Shown here: piece after piece, positions 25,445 to 33,386 of the stretch
Numbering within the stretch: the stretch's first letter is position 1
Layout: the number at the start of each line of letters is the position of its first letter
Origin: Gigantopelta aegis
Taxonomy: Eukaryota; Mollusca; Gastropoda; Neomphalida; Peltospiridae
Direction: 5' to 3'
DNA: 64,000 nucleotides
NCBI RefSeq assembly: GCF_016097555.1
Contig: NC_054713.1
Location: 43,931,071 to 43,995,070, forward strand
The notes under the pieces: generated by a model
Database searches by the model: none
What the model saw: only the letters and a program-made list of their open reading frames with translations
What the model was told of the DNA's origin: nothing
Made by a program: the position numbers and the translations under genes

Positions 25445-28400
25445 TTTATTTACTTATTTACTTCTTTCTTTCTTTCTTTATTTATTTATTTATTTATCTT
25501 TTGTTACATTATTCATTTTTCTGAACATTGGTTCATAAGAATTACATATAGGTTTTTAAAATGAAACGGTAGCCTTGACATATATTTACTAAAAAGGACA
25601 TTCCTCTAAGTTAAATGTCATTTTATTATTGATTATTAACGTTATTATTGTGTTTATTCACCAGTTACATACCAAAGGCCGTGGTATGTGCTATCGTGTC
25701 TGTGGGAAAACACATATAAAAGATCCCTTGGTGTTCATGGAAAAATTGCTGTCATGGACAGAACTCTCTGGCGAAGTGTGCCCACGACAGGCGTGCTTGA
25801 ACAGTTATCTGATGGAAGAATGCCAAAAATTACCCCCACACACAAATGGAAAAATGTAACGGTTTTCTGCTATATGTTACCATTCCCAAATGTTTGACAT
25901 CCAAAAGCTGATGATTAATTAATCAATGTCCTCTAGTGGTGTCGTTAAACAAAGCAAACTTTGTTCTTTTTATTATTGTTGTTGCTATTATTGTTTATCG
26001 TTATTATTGTTGCTGTTGTTATTGTGTTTGTTGTTGTTGTTGTTATTATTATTATTACTATTATTACTACTACTATTACTATTATTATTAAGAATCATCC
26101 ACGCCGTTGACTGGATGCCGACGTTGCTGTCAGCAGCTGGGGGACATGTTGATGAAGGTAAACATCAGTAAAGCTGCAGAGTCGAATTACCACAACGTAA
26201 CAACTTTTACCGGTTCAAAATTATAATTATAACTACACTTTTAACAAACACGATTATCTAGGCTTTTACTCAATATATAGCCAAACATCTCCAGTCAAAT
26301 CGCAGCACATGGCGCCATTGTCGAAGACTTTATTGACTTGAACGAGATATTTACTGCGACAGCAGGTGTGTGTTTATTCCGTGTGTGGATTCATAATTGT
26401 AGAGGTCGTCTCAAAACCAAACTGAGAAATATCGCGCTAGACGAAGAACGTTCTGTCAAGGGTGGGAATGCTTCGTTTGATCTTGACAACACATTATATG
26501 ATTAAAAGTGAGGAAGGCTGTATTTTACTTACTTGGCCAAAAGATTCCATGCTGACAATGGAAAAAACGACTATTAGTCGAAATGACCAAATGTTTGACA
26601 TCCAATTGCCGATGATAAATAAATAGATTATCCTTTAGTGGTGTCGTTAAACAACAATTGTTTTTTAAAAACTTTATATGGAGTATGTAAAAAACCTTTT
26701 AATTTTCGTCGTCAAGCCTCAGGACCTCCAGCTCTTACGGACGTTTGGACACATTGATGAATAGTTTTGTGTACATGCCTGTGTATGAGTGTGTATGAGT
26801 GTGTGTGTGTGTATGTGTGTATGTGTATGTGTGTGTGCATGCCTGTATGTGTGTGTGTGTGTGTGTGTGCGCGTGCGAGCGAGTGTTTGCGTTTGCTTGT
26901 GTGTTTTTATGGATGTGTATATGTGTGTGTGCTATTGTAGTGTGTATTTTGTTGAGTATGTTCCTTTGTATATTTCTATGTGGACAGTGTGTGTGTCTGT
27001 ACGCCTGTCTGTCTGTCTATGTATTGTTTGGGTATTTTAACCCAACATTATTTGACCTCATAACACAGTTTATATTCATCCACAATATGTGATTTCTAGT
27101 TCTGTCTGTGTATTTTTACCCAACATTATTTGACCTTATAAGTTTATATTCATCGACAATATGTGATTTCTAGTTCTGTGTGTATTATACCCAACATTAT
27201 TTGACCTCATAACACAGTTTATATTCATCGACGATAAGTGATTTCTAGTTCTGTCTGTGTATTTTACCCAACATTATTTGACCTTATAACAGTTTATATT
27301 CATCGACAATATGTTATTTCTAGTTCTGTGTGTGTATTATACCCAACATTATTTGACCGTATAACAGTTTATATTCATCGATGATATGTGATTTCTAGTT
27401 CTGTGTGTGTATTTTAACCCAACATTATTTGACCTTATATCAGTTTATATTCATCGATGATATGTGATTTCTAGTTCTGTGTGTATTATACCCAACATTA
27501 TTTTACCTTATAACAGTTTATATTCATCGACGATATGTGATTTCTAGTTCTGTGTGTATTATACCCAACATTATTTGACCTTATAACAGTTTATATTCAT
27601 CGACGATATGTGATTTCTAGTTCTGTGTGTGTATTATACCCAACATTATTTGACCTTATATCAGTTTATATTCATCGACGATATGTTATTTCTAGTTCTG
27701 TCTGTGTATTTTACCCAACATTATTTGACCTTATAACAGTTTATATTCATCGACGATATGTGATTTCTAGTTCTGTGTGTGTATTTTACCCAACATTATT
27801 TGACCTTATAACAGTTTATATTCATCGACGATATGTGATTTCTAGTTCTGTGTGTATTATACCCAACATTATTTGACCTTATAACAGTTTATATTCATCG
27901 ACGATATGTGATTTCTAGTTCTGTGTGTGTATTATACCCAACATTATTTGACCTTATGTCAGTTTATATTCATCGACGATATGTTATTTCTAGTTCTGTC
28001 TGTGTATTTTACCCAACATTATTTGACCTTATAACAGTTTATATTCATCGACGATATGTGATTTCTAGTTCTGTGTGTGTATTATACCCAACATTATTTG
28101 ACCTTATAACAGTTTATATTCATCGACGATATATTATTTCTAGTTCTGTCTGTGTATTTTACCCAACATTATTTGACCTTATAACAGTTTATATTCATCG
28201 ACTTATAACAGTTTATATTCATCGACGATATGTGATTTCTAGTTCTGTGTGTATTATACCCAACATTATTTGACCTTATAACAGTTTATATTCATCGACG
28301 ATATGTGATTTCTAGTTCTGTGTGTGTATTTTACCCAACATTATTTGACCTTATAACAGTTTATATTCATCGACGATATGTGATTTCTAGTTCTGTCTGT

Positions 28401-31400
28401 GTATTTTACCCAACATTATTTGACCTTATAACAGTTTATATTCATCGACAATGTGTGATTTCTAGTTCTGTGTGTGTATTATACCCAACATTATTTGACC
28501 TTATAACAGTTTATATTCATCGACAATGTGTGATTTCTAGTTCTGTGTGTGTATTATACCCAACATTATTTGACCTTATAACAGTTTATATTCATCGACG
28601 ATATGTGATTTCTAGTTCCAGGAATTGACGGGGTAAGCCAGTGGGATTCCATTAGGACAGGGGGCGTCTCAAAACGAAGTGAATTCGTGTACAACCTGGA
28701 TGATTTTTTCATTCCTACTGAGGGGCATTCCGCAATAAGGTACGGCTATTCTAAACACTGTGTGTTACAAAGGCCTACTGAGGGGCATTCCGCAATAAGG
28801 TACGGCTATTCTAAACACTGTGTGTTACAAAGGCCTACTGAGGGGCATTCCGCAATAAGGTACGGCTATTCTAAACACTGTGTGTTACATTCCGCAATAA
28901 GGTACGGCTATTCTAAACACTGTGTGTTACAAAGGCCTACTGAGGGGCATTCCGCAATAAGGTACGGCTATTCTAAACACTGTGTGTTACAAAGGCCTAC
29001 TGAGGGGCATTCCGCAATAAGGTACGGCTATTCTAAACACTGTGTGTTACAAAGGCCTACTGAGGGGCATTCCGCAATAAGGTACGGCTATTCTAAACAC
29101 TGTGTGTTACAAAGGCCTACTGAGGGGCATTCCGCAATAAGGTACGGCTATTCTAAACACTGTGTGTTACAAAGGCCTACTGAGGGGCATTCCGCAATAA
29201 GGTACGGCTATTCTAAACACTGTGTGTTACAAAGGCCTACTGAGGGGCATTCCGCAATAAGGTACGGCTATTCTAAACACTGTGTGTTACAAAGGCCTAC
29301 TGAGGGGCATTCCGCAATAAGGTACGGCTATTCTAAACACTGTGTGTTACAAAGGCCTACTGAGGGGCATTCCGCAATAAGGTACGGCTATTCTAAACAC
29401 TGTGTGTTACAAAGGCCTACTGAGGGGCATTCCGCAATAAGGTACGGCTATTCTAAACACTGTGTGTTACAAAGGCCTACTGAGGGGCATTCCGCAATAA
29501 GGTACGGCTATTCTAAACACTGTGTGTTACAAAGGCCTACTGAGGGGCATTCCGCAATAAGGTACGGCTATTCTAAACACTGTGTGTTACAAAGGCCTAC
29601 TGAGGGGCATTCCGCAATAAGGTACGGCTATTCTAAACACTGTGTGTTACAAAGGCCTACTGAGGGGCATTCCGCAATAAGGTACGGCTATTCTAAACAC
29701 TGTGTGTTACAAAGGCCTACTGAGGGGCATTCCGCAATAAGGTACGGCTATTCTAAACACTGTGTGTTACAAAGGCCTACTGAGGGGCATTCCGCAATAA
29801 GGTACGGCTATTCTAAACACTGTGTGTTACAAAGGCCTACTGAGGGGCATTCCGCAATAAGGTACGGCTATTCTAAACACTGTGTGTTACAAAGGCCTAC
29901 TGAGGGGCATTCCGCAATAAGGTACGGCTATTCTAAACACTGTGTGTTACAAAGGCCTACTGAGGGGCATTCCGCAATAAGGTACGGCTATTCTAAACAC
30001 TGTGTGTTACAAAGGCCTACTGAGGGGCATTCCGCAATAAGGTACGGCTATTCTAAACACTGTGTGTTACAAAGGCCTACTGAGGGGCATTCCGCAATAA
30101 GGTACGGCTATTCTAAACACTGTGTGTTACAAAGGCCTACTGAGGGGCATTCCGCAATAAGGTACGGCTATTCTAAACACTGTGTGTTACAAAGGCCTAC
30201 TGAGGGGCATTCCGCAATAAGGTACGGCTATTCTAAACACTGTGTGTTACAAAGGCCTACTGAGGGGCATTCCGCAATAAGGTACGGCTATTCTAAACAC
30301 TGTGTGTTACAAAGGCCTACTGAGGGGCATTCCGCAATAAGGTACGGCTATTCTAAACACTGTGTGTTACAAAGGCCTACTGAGGGGCATTCCGCAATAA
30401 GGTACGGCTATTCTAAACACTGTGTGTTACAAAGGCCTACTGAGGGGCATTCCGCAATAAGGTACGGCTATTCTAAACACTGTGTGTTACAAAGGCCTAC
30501 TGAGGGGCATTCCGCAATAAGGTACGGCTATTCTAAACACTGTGTGTTACAAAGGCCTACTGAGGGGCATTCCGCAATAAGGTACGGCTATTCTAAACAC
30601 TGTGTGTTACAAAGGCCTACTGAGGGGCATTCCGCAATAAGGTACGGCTATTCTAAACACTGTGTGTTACAAAGGCCTACTGAGGGGCATTCCGCAATAA
30701 GGTACGGCTATTCTAAACACTGTGTGTTACAAAGGCCTACTGAGGGGCATTCCGCAATAAGGTACGGCTATTCTAAACACTGTGTGTTACAAAGGCCTAC
30801 TGAGGGGCATTCCGCAATAAGGTACGGCTATTCTAAACACTGTGTGTTACAAAGGCCTACTGAGGGGCATTCCGCAATAAGGTACGGCTATTCTAAACAC
30901 TGTGTGTTACAAAGGCCTACTGAGGGGCATTCCGCAATAAGGTACGGCTATTCTAAACACTGTGTGTTACAAAGGCCTACTGAGGGGCATTCCGCAATAA
31001 GGTACGGCTATTCTAAACACTGTGTGTTACAAAGGCCTACTGAGGGGCATTCCGCAATAAGGTACGGCTATTCTAAACACTGTGTGTTACAAAGGCCTAC
31101 TGAGGGGCATTCCGCAATAAGGTACGGCTATTCTAAACACTGTGTGTTACAAAGGCCTACTGAGGGGCATTCCGCAATAAGGTACGGCTATTCTAAACAC
31201 TGTGTGTTACAAAGGCCTACTGAGGGGCATTCCGCAATAAGGTACGGCTATTCTAAACACTGTGTGTTACAAAGGCCTACTGAGGGGCATTCCGCAATAA
31301 GGTACGGCTATTCTAAACACTGTGTGTTACAAAGGCCTACTGAGGGGCATTCCGCAATAAGGTACGGCTATTCTAAACACTGTGTGTTACAAAGGCCTAC

Positions 31401-33355
31401 TGAGGGGCATTCCGCAATAAGGTACGGCTATTCTAAACACTGTGTGTTACAAAGGCCTACTGAGGGGCATTCCGCAATAAGGTACGGCTATTCTAAACAC
31501 TGTGTGTTACAAAGGCCTACTGAGGGGCATTCCGCAATAAGGTACGGCTATTCTAAACACTGTGTGTTACAAAGGCCTACTGAGGGGCATTCCGCAATAA
31601 GGTACGGCTATTCTAAACACTGTGTGTTACAAAGGCCTACTGAGGGGCATTCCGCAATAAGGTACGGCTATTCTAAACACTGTGTGTTACAAAGGCCTAC
31701 TGAGGGGCATTCCGCAATAAGGTACGGCTATTCTAAACACTGTGTGTTACAAAGGCCTACTGAGGGGCATTCCGCAATAAGGTACGGCTATTCTAAACAC
31801 TGTGTGTTACAAAGGCCTACTGAGGGGCATTCCGCAATAAGGTACGGCTATTCTAAACACTGTGTGTTACAAAGGCCTACTGAGGGGCATTCCGCAATAA
31901 GGTACGGCTATTCTAAACACTGTGTGTTACAAAGGCCTACTGAGGGGCATTCCGCAATAAGGTACGGCTATTCTAAACACTGTGTGTTACAAAGGCCTAC
32001 TGAGGGGCATTCCGCAATAAGGTACGGCTATTCTAAACACTGTGTGTTACAAAGGCCTACTGAGGGGCATTCCGCAATAAGGTACGGCTATTCTAAACAC
32101 TGTGTGTTACAAAGGCCTACTGAGGGGCATTCCGCAATAAGGTACGGCTATTCTAAACACTGTGTGTTACAAAGGCCTACTGAGGGGCATTCCGCAATAA
32201 GGTACGGCTATTCTAAACACTGTGTGTTACAAAGGCCTACTGAGGGGCATTCCGCAATAAGGTACGGCTATTCTAAACACTATGTGTTACAAAGGCCTAC
32301 TGAGGGGCATTCCGCAATAAGGTACGGCTATTCTAAACACTGTGTGTTACAAAGGCCGGGAGGTAGCCCAGTGGTAAAGTGCTCGCTTGATGCGCCGTTG
32401 GTTTGGGATAGATCCCTGTCCGTGATTAGTTTGAATGAACGTACCGGGCAGGAGGAAATACAAGTGCTTGGAGACGGGAGCGGGGGCGGGGGCGATATGT
32501 AGCCCAGTGGTAAAGTGCTCGCTTGATGCGTGGTTGTTTTGGGATAAATATCTGTCCGTGATTCGTTTGAATGAACGTACCAGGCAGGAGGAAATACAAG
32601 TGCTGGGAGAGGGGGCAGCGGAACGTAGCCCATTGGTAAAGCTTTCGCTTGATGCGCGATCAGTCTGGGATCGATCCCCGTCGGTAGGCCCATTGTGTTA
32701 TTTCTCACTCCAGCCAGTGCACCACGACTGGTTTATCAAAGACCGTGGTATGTGTTATCCTGTCTGTGGGATCGTGTATATAATAGATCCCTTGCCGCTA
32801 ATCGAAAAGAGTAGCTCATGAAGTGGCGACAGCGAGTTTCCTCTATCAATATGTGGTCCGTAACCATATATCCGACGCCATATAACCGTAAATAAAATGT
32901 GTTGAGTGCGTCGTTAAATAAAACATTTCCTTCCTTCCTTCCAAGTCTTGGAGCAAATCCTCAAAGTCGGGCAAAGACAATAGAGATATTCGGGCAAAAT
33001 GAGCTGGCCTAAAACCTTTTCACCGTGTATTTCCATCACTCTACCTACAATATTAGTTGTAAACTGTGTAAAAATGCGCGGTGATTCGTTTACAACACTA
33101 TATAACTATTTGGTAGTAATACAAATATGAATAAATGTTCGTATCCAGATTCGGTCATCTTTTTTTAATTCGGGCAAGAATCAGTGTGTACACACAGCAC
33201 AACCAGACCCCCCCCCCCCCTCCCCACCCCCATCCCCCCACAACACTATATAACTATTTGGTAGTAATACAACTATGAATAAATGTTCGTATCCAGATTC
33301 GGTCATCTTTTTTTAATTCGGGCAAGAATCAGTGTGTCCACACAGCACAACCAGA

Positions 33356-33386
<31 letters not shown>

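Noticed and set aside
28634-28640. Alternative donor GGGG|TAAGC-like site early in exon 12
   Set aside because: Its use would remove the conserved VYNLDDFFIP region and break the frame into exon 13; noted only as a cryptic site.
28687-32502. A 1,271-codon open frame as a separate repeat protein
   Set aside because: It has no start of its own with supporting context. It is sulfatase exon 12 read through copied intron sequence, and it ends inside a SINE.
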